A stretch of 64,000 nucleotides of DNA from Lolium rigidum. Its lineage: Eukaryota; Streptophyta; Magnoliopsida; Poales; Poaceae. The notes under the pieces were generated by a model that saw only the letters and a list, made by a program, of their open reading frames with translations, was not told where the DNA came from and made no database searches. The DNA is taken from assembly GCF_022539505.1 (NCBI RefSeq), contig NC_061510.1:281850715-281914714 (forward strand), written 5' to 3'. Position 1 is the first letter of the stretch; every line of letters starts with the position of its first letter. Position numbers and translations under genes: made by a program. Shown here piece after piece: positions 23,040 to 35,690 of this stretch.

Positions 23040-25624
23040 TACACACTTTCTGCGCCTAGCTGAAAGGCGTTAAAGAAAAGCGCTTATGGGAGACAACCCA
23101 TGTTTTTACTACAGTATTTTGTTTTATATTTGTGTCTTGGAAGTTGTTTACTACTGTAGCAACCTCTCCTTATCTTAGTTTTGTGCATTGTTGTGCCAAG
23201 TAAAGTCGTTGATAGTAAGGTTCATACTAGATTTGGATTACTGCGCAGAAACAGATTTCTTTGTCTGTCACGAATCTGGGCAAAATTCTCTGTAGGTAAC
23301 TCAGAAAATTATGCCAATTTACGTGAGTGATCCTCAGATATGTACGCAACTTTCATTAAATTTGAGCATTTTCATTTGAGCAAGTCTGGTGCCTCAATAA
23401 GATTCGTCTTTACGAACTGTTCTGTTTGGACAGATTCTGCCTTTTATTTCGCATTGCCTGTTTTGATATGTTCGATGGATTTTTCGATTCCATTGACTTT
23501 CAGTAGCTTGGTGCAATGTCCAGAAGTGTTAAGAATGATGATGTCACCTCTGAACATGTATATTTTGATTGTGCACTAACTCTCTAATGAGTTGTTTTGA
23601 GTTTGGTGTGGAGGAAGTTTTCAAGGATCAAGAGAGGGAGATGATACAACATGATCAAGGAGAGTGAAAGCTCTAAGCTTGGGGATGCCCCGGTGGTTCA
23701 CCCCTGCATATATCAAGAAGACTCAAGCGTCTAAGCTTGGGGATGCCCAAGGCATCCCCTTCTTCATCGACAACATTATCAGGTTCCTCCCCGGAAACTA
23801 TATTTTTATTCCGTCACATCTTATGTGTTTTGCTTGGAGCGTCGGTTTGTTTATGTTTTTGATTTGTTTGAATAAAATGGATCCTAGCATTCATTGTGTG
23901 GGAGCGAGACATGCTCCGCTGTTGCATATGGACAAGTATGTCCTTAGGCTTTACTCATAATATTCATGGCGAAGTTTCTTCTTCGTTAATTTGTTATATG
24001 GTTGGAATTGGAAAATGATACATGTAGTAATTGCTATAATGTTTTTGATAATGTGATACTTGGCAATTGTTGTGCTCATGTTTAAGCTCTTGCATCATAT
24101 ACTTTGCACCCATTAATGAAGAAATACATAGAGCATGCTAAAATTTGGTTTGCATATTTGGTCTCTCTAAGGTCTAGATAATTTCTAGTATTGAGTTTGA
24201 ACAACAAGGAAGACGGTGTAGAGTCTTATAATGTTTACAATATGTTTTTTATGTGAGTTTTGCTGCACCGCTTCATCCTTGTGTTTGTTTCAAATAGCCT
24301 TGCTAGCCTAAACCTTGTATCGAGAGGGAATACTTCTCATGCATCCAAAATACTTGAGCCAACCACTATGCCATTTGTGTCCACCATACCTACCTACTAC
24401 ATGGTATTTCTACGCCATTCCAAAGTAAATTGCTTGAGTGCTACCTTTAAATTTCTATTCTTCACCTTTGCAATATATAGCACATGGGACAGATAGCCTA
24501 AAAACTATTGTGGTATTGAATATGTACTTATGCACTTTATCTCTTATTAAGTTGCTTGTTGTGCGATAACCATGTTCCTGGGGACGCCATCAACTACTCT
24601 TTGTTGAATATCATGTGAGTTGCTATGCATGTTCGTCTTGTCTGAAGTAAGGGAGATTTACCACCTAATGGTTAGAGCATGCATATTGTTAGAGAAGAAC
24701 ATTGGGCCGCTAACCAAAGCCATGATCCATGGTGGAAGTTTCAGTTTTGGACATATATCCTCAATCTCATATGAGAATATTAATTGTTGCTACATGCTTA
24801 TGCATAAAAGAGGAGTCCATTATCTGTTGTCTATGTTGTCCCGGTATGGATGTCTAAGTTGAGAATAATCAATAGCGAGAAATCCAATGCGAGCTTTCTC
24901 CTTAGACCTTTGTACGAGCGGCATAGAGGTACCCCTTTGTGACACTTGGTTAAAACATGTGCATTGCGATAATCCCGGTAATCCAAGCTAATTAGGACAA
25001 GGTGCGGGCACTATTAGTATACTATGCATGAGGCTTGCAACTTGTAAGATATAATTTACATAACACATATGCTTTATTACTACCGTTGACAAAATTGTTT
25101 CTTGTTTTCAAAATCAAAGCTCTAGCACAAATATAGCAATCGATGCTTTCCTCTTTGAAGGACCATTCTTTTACTTTTATTGTTGAGTCAGTTCACCTAT
25201 CTCTCTCCACCTCAAGAAGCAAACACTTGTGTGAACTGTGCATTGATTCCTACATACTTGCATATTGCACTTGTTATATTACTTTACATTGACAATATCC
25301 ATGAGATATACATGTTATAAGTTGAAAGCAACCGCTGAAACTTCATCTTCCTTTGTGTTGCTTCAATACCTCTACTATGAATTATTGCTTTATGAGTTAA
25401 CTCTTATGCAAGACTTATTGATGCTTGTCTTGAAGTACTATTCATGAAAAGTCTTTGCTATATGATACAGTTGTTTACTCATGTCATTTACATTGTTTTG
25501 ATCGCTGCATTCATTACATATGCTTACAATAGTATGATCAAGGTTATGATGGCATGTCGCTCCAGAAATTATCTTTGTTATCGTTTACCTGCTCGGGACG
25601 AGCAGAAACTAAGCTTGGGGATGC
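23040..25624 (+). other. 3' untranslated region of element D
   Basis: About 2.6 kb without a credible gene, homologous to 37872..39292 plus 43973..45157 (A) and to 48199..50789 (B). Right after the stop it carries an Athila-like conserved block (AAAGCGCTTATGGGAGACAA near 23080). The motif TAAGCTTGGGGATGC occurs at about 23674, 23732 and 25610; the last copy is the polypurine tract next to the 3' LTR. A perfect hairpin (9-bp arm GGGGATGCC, 3-base loop) is at 23739..23759. Confidence 0.8.
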
Positions 25625-27213
25625 TGATACGTCTCCGACGTATCGATAATTTCTACATGTTCCATGCCACATTATTGATGATATCTACATGTTTTATGCA
25701 TAATTTACATCATATTTATGCATTTTCTGGAACTAACCTATTAACAAGATGCCGAAGAGCCAGTTGTTGTTTTCTGCTGTTTTTGGTTTCAGAAATCCTA
25801 GTAAGGAAATATTCTCGGAATTGGACGAAATCAACGCCCAGGGGTCTATTTTCACACGAAGCTTCCAGAAAACCAAAGAGTCAACGAAGTGGGGCCACGA
25901 GGTGGCCAGGAGGTAGGGCGGTGCGGCCCAAGCCCTGGCCGCGCCGGCCTGTCTCCTGGGCCCCTCGCGACGCCCCTTGACCTGCCCTTCCGCCTACAAA
26001 TAGCCTTCGTCGCGAAACCCCCGACACCGAGAGCCACGATACGGAAAACCTTCCAGAGACGCCGCCGCCGCCAATCCCATCTCGGGGGATTCAGGAGATC
26101 GCCTCCGGCACCCTGCCGGAGAGGGCATTCATCTCCCGGAGGACTCTACACTGCCATGGTCGCCTCCGGAGTGATGAGTGAGTAGTTCACCCCTGGACTA
26201 TGGGTCCATAGCAGTAGCTAGATGGTTGTCTTCTCCTCATTGTGCTTAATTGTCGGATCTTGTGAGCTGCCGAACATGATCAAGATCATCTATCTGTAAT
26301 GCTATATCTTGTGTTTGTTGGGATCCGATGAATAGAGAATACCATGTTATGTTGATTATCAATTTATATCTATGTGTTGTTTATGATCTTGCATGCTCTC
26401 CGTTATTAGTAGAGGCTCTGGCCAAGTTTTTGCTAGTAACTCCAAGAGGGAGTATTTATGCTCGATAGTGGGTTCATGTCTCCGTGAATCTGGGGGAGTG
26501 ACAGAAACCTCTAAGGTTATGGATGTGCTGTTGCCACTAGGGATAAAACATTGATGCTATGTCTGAGGATGTAGTTATTGATTACATTACGCGCAATACT
26601 TAATGCAATTGTCTGTTGTTAGCAACTTAATACTGGAAGGGGTTCGGATGATAACCTGAAGGTGGACTTTTTAGGCATAGATGCATGCTGGATAGCGGTC
26701 TATGTACTTTGTTGTAATGCCCAATTAAATCTCACTATACTCATCATAATATGTATGTGCATGGTCATGCCCTCTTTATTTGTCAATTGCCCAACTGTAA
26801 TTTGTTCACCCAACATGCTATTTATCTTATGGGAGAGACACCACTAGTGAGCTGTGGACCCCGGTCCATTCTTTACATCTAAAATACAATCTACTACAAT
26901 TGTTCTACTGTTCTCTGCAAACAATCATCATCCACACTATACATCTAATCCTTTGTTACAGCAAGCCGGTGAGATTGACAACCTCACTGTTTCGTTGGGG
27001 CAAAGTACTTGGTTTGTGTTGTGCAGGTTCCACGTTGGCACCGGAATCCCTGGTGTTGCGCCGCACTACATCTCACCGCCATCAACCTTCAACGTGCTTC
27101 TTGGCTCCTACTGGTTCGATAAACCTTGGTTTCATACTGAGGGAAAACTTGCCGATGTACGCATCACACCTTCCTCTTGGGGTTCCCAACGGACGCGTGC
27201 TGTACGCGTATCA
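25625..27213 (+). repeat. 3' LTR of element D
   Basis: 1589 bp, from TGATACGTCTCCGACG to GTACGCGTATCA. The boundary with copia 2 leader at 27213/27214 is fixed by the TSD and by alignment with the uninterrupted copia 1 leader near 1120. Confidence 0.92.
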
Positions 27214-27744
27214 TCCTCCATGTAGCAACTATTACAACTACTTTGAAATACTACTCAGCATGAAATTTAAAGACAACCATAAGGCTCCTGCCGGTTGCCA
27301 CAATACAATAATGATCATCTCATACATATTCATCATCACATTATGGCCATATCACATCACCAAACCCCTGCAAAAACAAGTTAGACGTCTCTAATTTGGT
27401 TTGCATATTTTACGTGGTTTAGGGTTTTCGAGAGAGATCTAATCTACCTACGAACATGAACCACAACGTTGGTACTAATGTTTTCAATAGAAGAGTAAAT
27501 TGAATCTTCACTATAGTAGGAGAGAGAGACACCCGCAAAGCCTCTTATGCAATACAAGTTGCATGTCGAACGAGGAACAAGTCTCATGAACACGGTCATG
27601 TAAAGTTAGTCCGAGCCGCTTCATCCCACTATGCCACAAAGATGCAAAGTACTCAAACTAAAGATAACAAGAGCATCAACGCCCACAAAACCATTGTGTT
27701 CTACTCGTGCAACCATCTATGCATAGACACGGCTCTGATACCAC
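27214..27744 (-). other. copia 2 leader, LTR-proximal part with primer-binding site
   Basis: It aligns with 1122..1649 of copia 1. The minus-strand primer site TGGTATCAGAGCC (27731..27743) is complementary to the initiator methionine tRNA 3' end and starts one base inside the LTR boundary. Confidence 0.85.
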
Positions 27745-29531
27745 TGAAGGATAACGTTGCATAGAAAACAAAAATTTTCCTACCGCGAACACGCAATCCA
27801 AGCCAAGATGCAATCTAGAAGACGGTAGCAACGAGGGGTTTATCGAGTCTCACCCTTGAAGAGATTCCAAAGCCTACAAGAGGAGGCTCTTGTTGCTGCG
27901 GTAGACGTTCACTTGCCGCTTGCAAAAGCGCGTAGAAGATGTTGATCACGATCCCTCCGGCGCCACGAACGGGCAGCACCTCCGTACTCGGTCACACGTT
28001 CGGTTGTTGATGAAGACGACGTCCACCTCCCGTTCCAGCGGGCAGCGGAAGTAGTAGCTCCTATTGAATCCGACAGCACGATGGCGTGGTGTCGGTGGCG
28101 GTGGAGAACTCCGGCGGAGTTTCGCTAAAGCACGCGGGAGCTATGGAGGAGAGGGGGGCGGCTAGGGTTTGGGAGGGGGTGACCGGCCACTTGGGGGGTG
28201 CGGCCAGGTGGTGTTCTTGAGGTGGCCGGCCCCCTCCCCTTGTCCCTCATTATATAGGTGGAAGCCCCAAGGGTTGGACTACAAGTCTCCGAATAAGACC
28301 CGAACCCAAAACCTTCCATATGATAGGGAAACCTACCCAAGCTAGGACTCCCACTAGAGGTGGGAGTTCCACCTTCCATGGAGGGGGTGGCCGGCCCCCC
28401 TTGGGGGAGTCCACTTGGGACTCCTCCCCCTCTAGGGTTGGCCGGCCATGGAGGTGGAGTCCCTCCGAGACTCCACCTTCCTTGGTGGTTTCTTCCGAAC
28501 TTTTCTAGAACCTTCTAGAACATTCCATAGAACCTTCCGCATCATTTTAATTCACATAAAATGACATCCTATATATGAATCTTATTCTCCGAACCATTCC
28601 GGAACTCCTCGTGATGTCCGGGATCTCATCCGGGACTCCGAACAAATATTCGAACTCCATTCCATATTCAAGTTCTACCATTTCAACATCCAACTTTAAG
28701 TGTGTCACCCTACGGTTCGTGAACTATGCGGAAATGGTTGAGTACTCACTCCGACCAATAACCAATAGCGGGATCTGGAGATCCATAATGGCTCCCACAT
28801 ATTCAACGATGACTTTAGTGATCGAATGAACCATTCACATACGATACCAATTCCCTTTGTCATGCGATATTTTACTTGTCCGAGGTTTGATCTTCGGTAT
28901 CACTCTATACCTTGTTCAACCTCGTCTCCTGACAAGTACTCTTTACTCGTACCGTGGTATGTGGTCTCTTATGAACTTATTCATATGCTTGCAAGACACT
29001 AGACGACATTCCACCGAGAGGGCCAGAGTATATCTATCCGTCATCGGGATGGACAAATCCCACTGTTGATCCATATGCCTCAACTCATACTTTTCCGGAT
29101 ACTTAATCCCACCTTTATAACCACCCATTTATGCAGTGGCGTTTGGTGTAATCAAAGTACCTTTCCGGTATAAGTGATTTACATGATCTCATGGTCATAA
29201 GGACTTGGTAACTATGTATCGAAAGCTTATAGCAAATAACTTAATGACGAGATCTTATGCTACGCTTAATTGGGTGTGTCCATTACATCATTCATATAAT
29301 GATATAACCTTGTTATTAATAACATCCAATGTTCATGATTATGAAACTAATCATCCATTAATCAACAAGCTAGTTTAGAGGCATACTAGGGACTCTTTGT
29401 CTGTCTACATATCACACATGTACTAATGTTTCGGTTAATACAATTATAGCATGACATATAAACATTTATCATAAACATAGAGATATAAATAATAACCACT
29501 TTATTATTGCCTCTAGGGCATATCTCCTTCA
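27745..29531 (-). repeat. 5' LTR of copia 2
   Basis: 1787 bp, from TGAAGGATAACG to ATATCTCCTTCA on the plus strand. A minus-strand TATA box lies near 28248..28256. The TSD GGATG follows at 29532. Confidence 0.92.
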
Positions 29532-29872
29532 GGATGAAGATGGCGAAAGCTTGCGGTGCAACTCGACTAAAAATCTTTGGCGACTCACAATTGGTGGCTC
29601 AGCAAGTTATGAACCAATGTGATGCAGTCAACGATAGCATGATAGCATATAAGGAGGTGTACCATGAGCTCGAGAAGCTGTTTGATGGATGCGAGGTCAA
29701 TCACACCAGTAGGTTGAGCAATGATGAAGCCGACGTTCTCGCAAACATCGGGTCGCAGTGCCTTCCAATCCCACCAGGTGTATTTTGGGAAGAAATAGCG
29801 GAGAGATCCATAAAGCCAAAGAAGGCGCAGAAAAAAGCAAAGGAAGAAAAAACTTCGGCGCCCCTCAAATAG
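29532..29872 (+). pseudogene. RNase H domain, C-terminal part (element C)
   Basis: This resumes directly after copia 2: KMAKACGATRLKIFGDSQLV carries a catalytic Asp (GDSQLV), and SNDEADVLANIGS is the conserved end of the Tat RNase H. A Lys-rich linker follows. TAG at 29870 interrupts the frame, which continues unchanged into integrase. CAG to TAG is the simplest origin. Confidence 0.85.
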
Positions 29873-31159
29873 GCCGTGGAGGACGAAGAAGACCAAGAAC
29901 TTGTGATGATGGTAGAAGTTCCTTGGATGCAAGCGTACATATCGTATATCCTTCGGAAAGAAATACCCGACGATCCAGTGGTGGCAAGGCGAATTATTCG
30001 GCGATCCAAAGCTTTCACAGTGGTCAAAGGGGAGTTATACAAGCGAAGTATTTCAGGCGTCCTGCAAAGGTGTGTCACACCCGAAGAAGGAAGGATAATC
30101 CTAAAGGATGTGCACGAGGGAATATGTGGTCACCACGCGAGCAGCCGAGCTATTGCAGCCAAGGTTTTTCGGGCAGGATTTTACCGGTTGACAGCAATCG
30201 AGGATGCAAAAGAGATAGTACGAACCTGCGACGCGTGCCAGAGATTCGCCGCAAAACCTCACTCTCCGGCGGCAGAGCTGATGCCAATACCATTGTCGTG
30301 GCCCTTTGCCCAGTGGGGACTTGATATGGTGGGCAAGTTGCACAAAGCTTCGCCAGGAGGATATGAGTACCTGTTGGTCGCTGTCGACAAATTCACCAAG
30401 TGGGTAGAAGCGAAGCCAGTAAATTCACCAGATGCAGCGTCGGCAATAAAGTTTGTGAAAGGCCTCGTCTTTCCGTTCGGAGTGCCTCATAGCATTGTCA
30501 CAGACAACGGTACCAACTTCACAGCTAAGGAGTTCAAGGCATACTGCGCAGAAGTAGGCATTAAATTGCACTTTGCGTCAGTAGGACATCCACAAACCAA
30601 TAGCCAAGTCGAAAAAGCTAATGGTATCATCTGCAACGGCATTAAAAAACGTCTGCTAGGACCGCTTGAAAAAGGTCGACATACCTGGCCAGAAGAATTG
30701 CCAAGTGTTTTATGGAGCATCCGAACAACACCAAATACGGCGACACAAGAAACTCCGTTCTTCCTTGTCCACGGAGCCGAAGCAGTACTACCAATTGAAA
30801 TAGAGCATGATTCTCCAAGAGTAACAGAGTATGACGAGGAAACATCACGAAAAGCTCGGGAGGACGATATGGATGCACTCGATGAAGCTCGAGATGAAGT
30901 ACTATCACGAGTTACCAAGTACCGACGGGACTCGAAAAACTACCACAGTCGACGATTGCGGCCCAGATCCTTTCAGGTCGGCGATTTGGTCCTACGGCTT
31001 AACCAGCAAAGTACTGAAAAGCTCGAGTCACCATGGTTGGGACCTTACGTCGTCACGGAAGTCATCGACGGAGGAGCATACAGGATCAAGGACAAGAAGA
31101 CAGGGGCTCCCGAGAAAAACCCCTGGAACGTGGCGCAGCTCAGGCGGTTCTACGCCTAG
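29873..31159 (+). pseudogene. gypsy integrase (element C), reading frame intact
   Basis: About 428 codons to TAG at 31157. The HHCC zinc finger is visible (GHHASSRAIAAKVF .. CDACQRF, 30130 to 30245). The catalytic triad follows: LDMVGKL near 30319, VTDNGTNF near 30498, and the Glu of SQVEKANGI near 30604. The C-terminal part has FQVGDLVLR and WLGPYVVTEVIDGGAYRI, a GPY-type integrase tail. As part of the polyprotein it has no start codon of its own, and the upstream stops would prevent its synthesis. The domain itself looks undamaged. Confidence 0.88.
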
Positions 31160-31730
31160 AGTCGAAATATAGTCCTCCTCTGTAAGAATACAATGTACCG
31201 AAACGCCCGCGAGTTTTCGGACGCACTCTTTTCCTTTTCGGGGCACCGAGTGGGGCCGGAAAGGTTTTTAATGAGGCGGGCTCGCGGTGCTGCAATATAA
31301 TAAAGATAGTGGAGATATACTTCTTATTCTTCGACACGCTCGGGGGCTCAACGCCTTCAAGTTACAAAATATACACAATATAGATAAACTAGACTTACCG
31401 AAATATTTCTCCTTGGTACAAGAATACCTCGCCAAATAGAACATCGGGAGCTAATAATTATAAATATAGTGTACTCGTCAAAATTTTAGTGCTTTGGTCT
31501 GAAAACCTCGCAACAAAAATATAGAACGTCACCACCAAGACACTCGGGGGCTCGTACCCATTGACAGCAAAATATATATCTTCTTGCAACAAGAGAAAAA
31601 TCTTCGAGATAACAAAACAGTATAAACTCAAGCCAGAGGCTCGGGGGCTTCACAATATAGACTACACTTCACAGTGTACAAAAGAGTTCGACAAAAATAA
31701 AGACATAGTTCCTTGCAGTATAAATACAGC
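31160..31730 (+). other. spacer after integrase with CTCGGGGGCT motifs
   Basis: No plus-strand gene. Three copies of CTCGGGGGCT (near 31337, 31543 and 31638) match the polypurine motif next to the 3' LTR. It is also the expected 3' flank of the antisense gene ending at 31731. Confidence 0.65.
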
Positions 31731-34700
31731 TCAGTTTAGGCCTAATATACTATCTATGGATAAACCTTTGGTTGTCTTGTGCTCAGCATAGGTCCCCTTG
31801 ATGAAGAATTCTGAATCCATCCGAAGAAGTTCATCCATCATCGCCTCAGCCACAGGAGTAACCATCGCCTCAGCCAAGCAATCATCAACAATCTTCGTCA
31901 GATCCAACTTGGGATGGCAAATGTGTATCATAATCATGGCGAACCTTGCTCCAGCAGTCAATTGAGCTCGCACAAAATTATGAATGCGAGGGGCATCTCT
32001 AAATTTCTCCATCATTCCAAGAAGAGTTTCGGGAGCCTCATCTCGAGGAAATAAAGTCTTGTAAACAAGGGTTAAGGTTCTCGTGCAGAAATTGAGAAAT
32101 TCGCGCACCTGACAAGCGCGATCTTGGAACCTGACAATTTGCTGAGTTCGCTCAGGGGTGGCCCGAAACGGACATGCCATGGTTAAGAGAAAGATTGACG
32201 AGGAGATTCGTTCTGACATTCACTCTTTCATCTTCAGCGGCAGCGTCGAGAACCGAGCCTATTAAGCGACAAAGCAAGAAATCTAAGGGGAGGCACAGTA
32301 AAACAAAAAAGAAGCAGTGTGAGGTTGGAAAAACATACCTAGCGTATCTGCGCTAGCTTCAGTCATTAGCTCGAGCATGCTATTTTCTCGAGTAGTGGCT
32401 TTCTCAGCTTCCGACACAACAGCATCCTTGGCAGCTATGGCCTCTTTGGCTTGTTGAAGAGCACTTTTCTCCCTCTCGGATGCTTTTCGAGATTGTTCCA
32501 TCATTGCCAGAGTTTGTTTTTTCATGGATTGAAGTTGTTGTCGAAGTTCTTGCAAATCTTGCGACAATTGTTTGCTTGAAGAACCTTCGATGAGGCTATC
32601 ATCGACTAGTGTTTTCTTCGAGAAGGAAGAAGCAGGAGAAGTATCGGCAGGATGAGGATTGGCAGAGTAGTTATCAAATATCAACTGGAAAAGAAAATTC
32701 TAATATCAAATGATTGCACAAGACAGAATTCCATTGATCTTCAGAAAATTTACATTAATATTACAGAAGGAGTTCTTCAAAAGGACTACTAAGGTAATTG
32801 TCGCCAAAGCTAATATGGCGACAATAGCTAAAGAAGCAGAAAAAATAAAAAGCAGGGGCATTCAACTAGACCTCCGGCTTTGACGAGCTAGGAGTTGAAG
32901 ATGGCTTGATTCCGAGATAGGCCAGGATTTTCTTCGTGTTGGGCTTTGCCACCTTGATCAGCGATCGCCATTTCGTTTGCTCTATCTGTTCTGTGTCGCC
33001 TACTTTCGCCCAGTCGATAGTTTGTTGGCTATCAGCGATCAAGGCAACAGTGCTTTCGACAGCAATCTTCATGTTCTCTTGGCGCATCTTCAGTCCAAGA
33101 TCCTCTGGTGGGTTGAAGTCCTTGGCAAGAGCAAGGAAAGTCTTGGGTTCCTCTTTCTTTGGGAAGAAGTAGGGGAACAGCCGCAACAATCCTGAGTCAG
33201 CATGTCCAATGCCTTCGCGAGCTTCGGTTCCATGAAACTCAAGGATAGAGAGTGCGTCAAGAAGAGGATCGTTGTCGGGATCTTCAAGCTCAAATTCTTG
33301 GTTTGTTTTACCTGTCGCAGAAAATATATGTTGGTCGACAGCAAGTAAAAAAAAAGCAAGTATAAGAAAAATAGAATGGATCGACAAAATTACCGACAAA
33401 ACGCTGATTCTGCGTGTTCAAGCGCTTGATGATCACCTTTTCACGAGTAGCCTGCGCGGCTTTGTGCTCGTTCAAAGCAGTTTCGGCATCATCCAGTCTT
33501 TTTTGCAGATCTTCGACACCAGCAGCTTTTGCCTTGGCCTCATCAGCCTCCGCTTTAGCTTTGCTAGCATCAAGTTTAGCCTTCTTGCAAGCCGCTTCAC
33601 TTTGCTCTAATTTCTGAGCAAGCGTGTCGACAAGCTTGTTGGCTTCCGCAAGTTTTTCTGCCAAAATAGTTAAGAATCGTCAAAATTGCGACAAAACAGG
33701 AGCAGGAAGCTATAAACAAGGGCCAGTAAAGAATTATTACCTTTAGTCTTGCTGGCATACTCACGGTACACAATGAATTGGGCACCGATGCGAACAAGCT
33801 CTTTGATCATAGGCTGTCAAAGAAGGGCAAAGAAAGAAAATGTCGGTATGGGAAAAAATATGATGGCATAAAGAAGCAAAAAGAGGAAATATAGACAGTG
33901 ATAAGAAAATTAAGAACTTACATCATCCAAGAGAGGGCTAGAGGAGCTACCCAATTGGAGGGTAGGCTCCGGGATTGTTTCAACCCTTGTCCTTTTTGGT
34001 GAAGGGACAAGAGGGCTTGAAGGAGGAGTAGGAGCGCCGACGTTTTGTTGAGGAGGTGAGGATTCCTCTCCTTCGACTAGCGTCTCCGAAACAACCAGAG
34101 TATGTGACGTACTCGTTCGAGCAGCCACATCAACAACTGGTACTTCTTCCTCATCATCGCTGCGATTAAATGTCGGCAGCATAAAAAGCAAGATAGACAA
34201 AAATCTTCGAGTACAAAAATAAAGGGAAATAAACAGTGACTTACGAGCTGATGAGGGCCTCGAGGTATGGATCATAAGCTGCCTTCTGACGTGAAGATAC
34301 AGCTTCTTCGGCTTTGGAGGTGCCGGAATCTTCGACATCATCCCTTTTCCTTTTGTTCCTTGGAGAAACAGCAGGAGGAGGAGATTCTGCCGATGCAGTA
34401 CCTTCAGAAGATCCCGCAGATTTTTGAGAATCTACGGGTTCATTCACAAAAGAGGGGGCATCTTGGTTGTCGTCGGTGACAACGGCCCTTTCATCGACTT
34501 CTCCACCTTCAGGAAGGGGAGGAAGCGAGACAAGATTTGGATGGTTCTATATAAAAAACAGGGGAAGATGTCAAAAAAGGAGTTACAAAAAAGATAGCAA
34601 GGCAATAACAAATCAATCGACAAAGCTTACCTTGGGAAGCGCATTGGTGGCGCTGTACGGTTTTACACGACAAGACGAAGGGACAGGATCTTTTTTGCTG

Positions 34701-35569
34701 AGGGAGGAGATTTTTCGGACAAGCTTTTCTAAGTCCTTGACCTCTAAATCCGCCGACAACCGATCTGCGTCCTTGTCGCCAGCGTACTTCCAGAGAGGGA
34801 ATTTGCGAGCCTGAAGAGGCTGCACTCTGGTTCTAAGAAAATATGCTGTGATCTGAATACCTGACAGCTCTTTGCCGCGAGTATTCTGCAACTCATGGAT
34901 GCGAGTCATCAGGGCTTCTGTCGATATTTTTTCTTCCTCGGTAGCCTCTGCATCCCAGGAGCGGCGGCGAAGGATTTTCTCGGCACCATCGAAAGGAGGG
35001 ATGTTGTCTTCAGCACATCCATGGTTCTCCTCCTGAATGTACAACCACTTCTTGCGCCACCCTTGAACTGAGTCAGGGAGTTTGACATCGAAGTGATCGA
35101 CTGTGGGGCGAACGGAAATAACAACGCCGCCTATATTATAGGCGACATTGGGAGAGCCATTGCGGCGACAAAAGAAAATGCGCTTCCATAGCGCCCAGTT
35201 AGGCTGGACGCCAAGGAAGGCCTCGCAGAGGGTGATGAAAATGGAGATATGGAGGATGGAATTGGGCGTGAGGTGGTGAAGTTGCAGACCATAAACAAAA
35301 AGCAGTCCGCGGAGGAAAGGATGAATGGGGGCGGAAAGACCGCGGATGAGATGGTCGATGAAACTTACCCGATACCCCATTGGAGGGGTTGGGTAGCTTT
35401 CTTCACTAGGGAAGCACAGCGCCTTCGGCTTCTTGCTGATCCCCAGCTTCTTCAAGAGATTGATGTCCTGGGTGGAAATTTTGGACCTTTCCCACTCCGC
35501 GCTTCCCAGATCTACGGCAGCCATTGAAGACTCCGGCGTGCTGTGTTTGATCAACCGACGAGGTGGCAT
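31731..35569 (-). CDS. spliced antisense gene of element C, eight exons, intact frame
   Basis: Exons (minus strand): 35569..34631, 34546..34245, 34159..33922, 33813..33741, 33657..33394, 33311..32872, 32684..32339, 32212..31731. Every intron is 57 to 187 bases with GT-AG ends (donors GTAAGC, GTAAGT, GTAAGT, GTAATA, GTAATT, GTCTAG, GTATGT). Exon lengths sum to 3084, and each junction keeps phase, giving 1027 codons and one stop. Exon 1 has the domain known as putative gypsy-type transposon (Pfam PF04195 type): HPFLRGLLFVYGLQLHHL and FITLCEAFLG. Exons 2 and 3 are Ser/Pro/Glu-rich with a basic PRNKRKRDD stretch. Exons 5 and 7 are long coiled coils, exon 6 is mixed, exon 8 helical. The start ATG at 35569 follows a TATA box by about 122 bases. 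Related antisense ORFs occur in Tat elements; the function is unknown. Confidence 0.72.
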
Positions 35570-35690
35570 CAACAATGGCACGGGAATGCAGCTTGGAGAG
35601 GATGAGCTCAGGGAGTTGTGGGGCGCAGGAGGAAGTTTTGCAGAGGAAAGCAGGGGAACGGCGCGAGCGGAAGTGCTCGAGGAAGAAGGG

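Larger units (their letters stand above)
20566..27213 (+). mobile_element. Athila-clade gypsy element D, non-autonomous variant with a different ORF
   Basis: 6648 bp, TSD TCCTC at 20561..20565 and 27214..27218. LTRs are 20566..22158 and 25625..27213, the primer site is tRNA-Asp type and the 3' untranslated region matches elements A and B. The coding segment is not gag-protease but an unrecognised ORF (22395..23039). It has neither gag nor pol, so it must depend entirely on other elements for mobility. Confidence 0.92.
14113..29531 (-). mobile_element. Ty1/copia LTR retrotransposon 2 (BARE/Angela-like), with element D nested
   Basis: Complete element on the minus strand: 5' LTR 27745..29531, leader, gag, protease, integrase, reverse transcriptase, RNase H, 3' LTR 14113..15895. 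The TSD GGATG is at 14108..14112 and 29532..29536, inside the RNase H of element C. The leader is split by Athila element D (20566..27213). The LTRs differ at roughly two dozen positions over 1.78 kb by eye. The coding part is broken into several frames, so it is a defective copy despite fairly similar LTRs. Confidence 0.92.
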
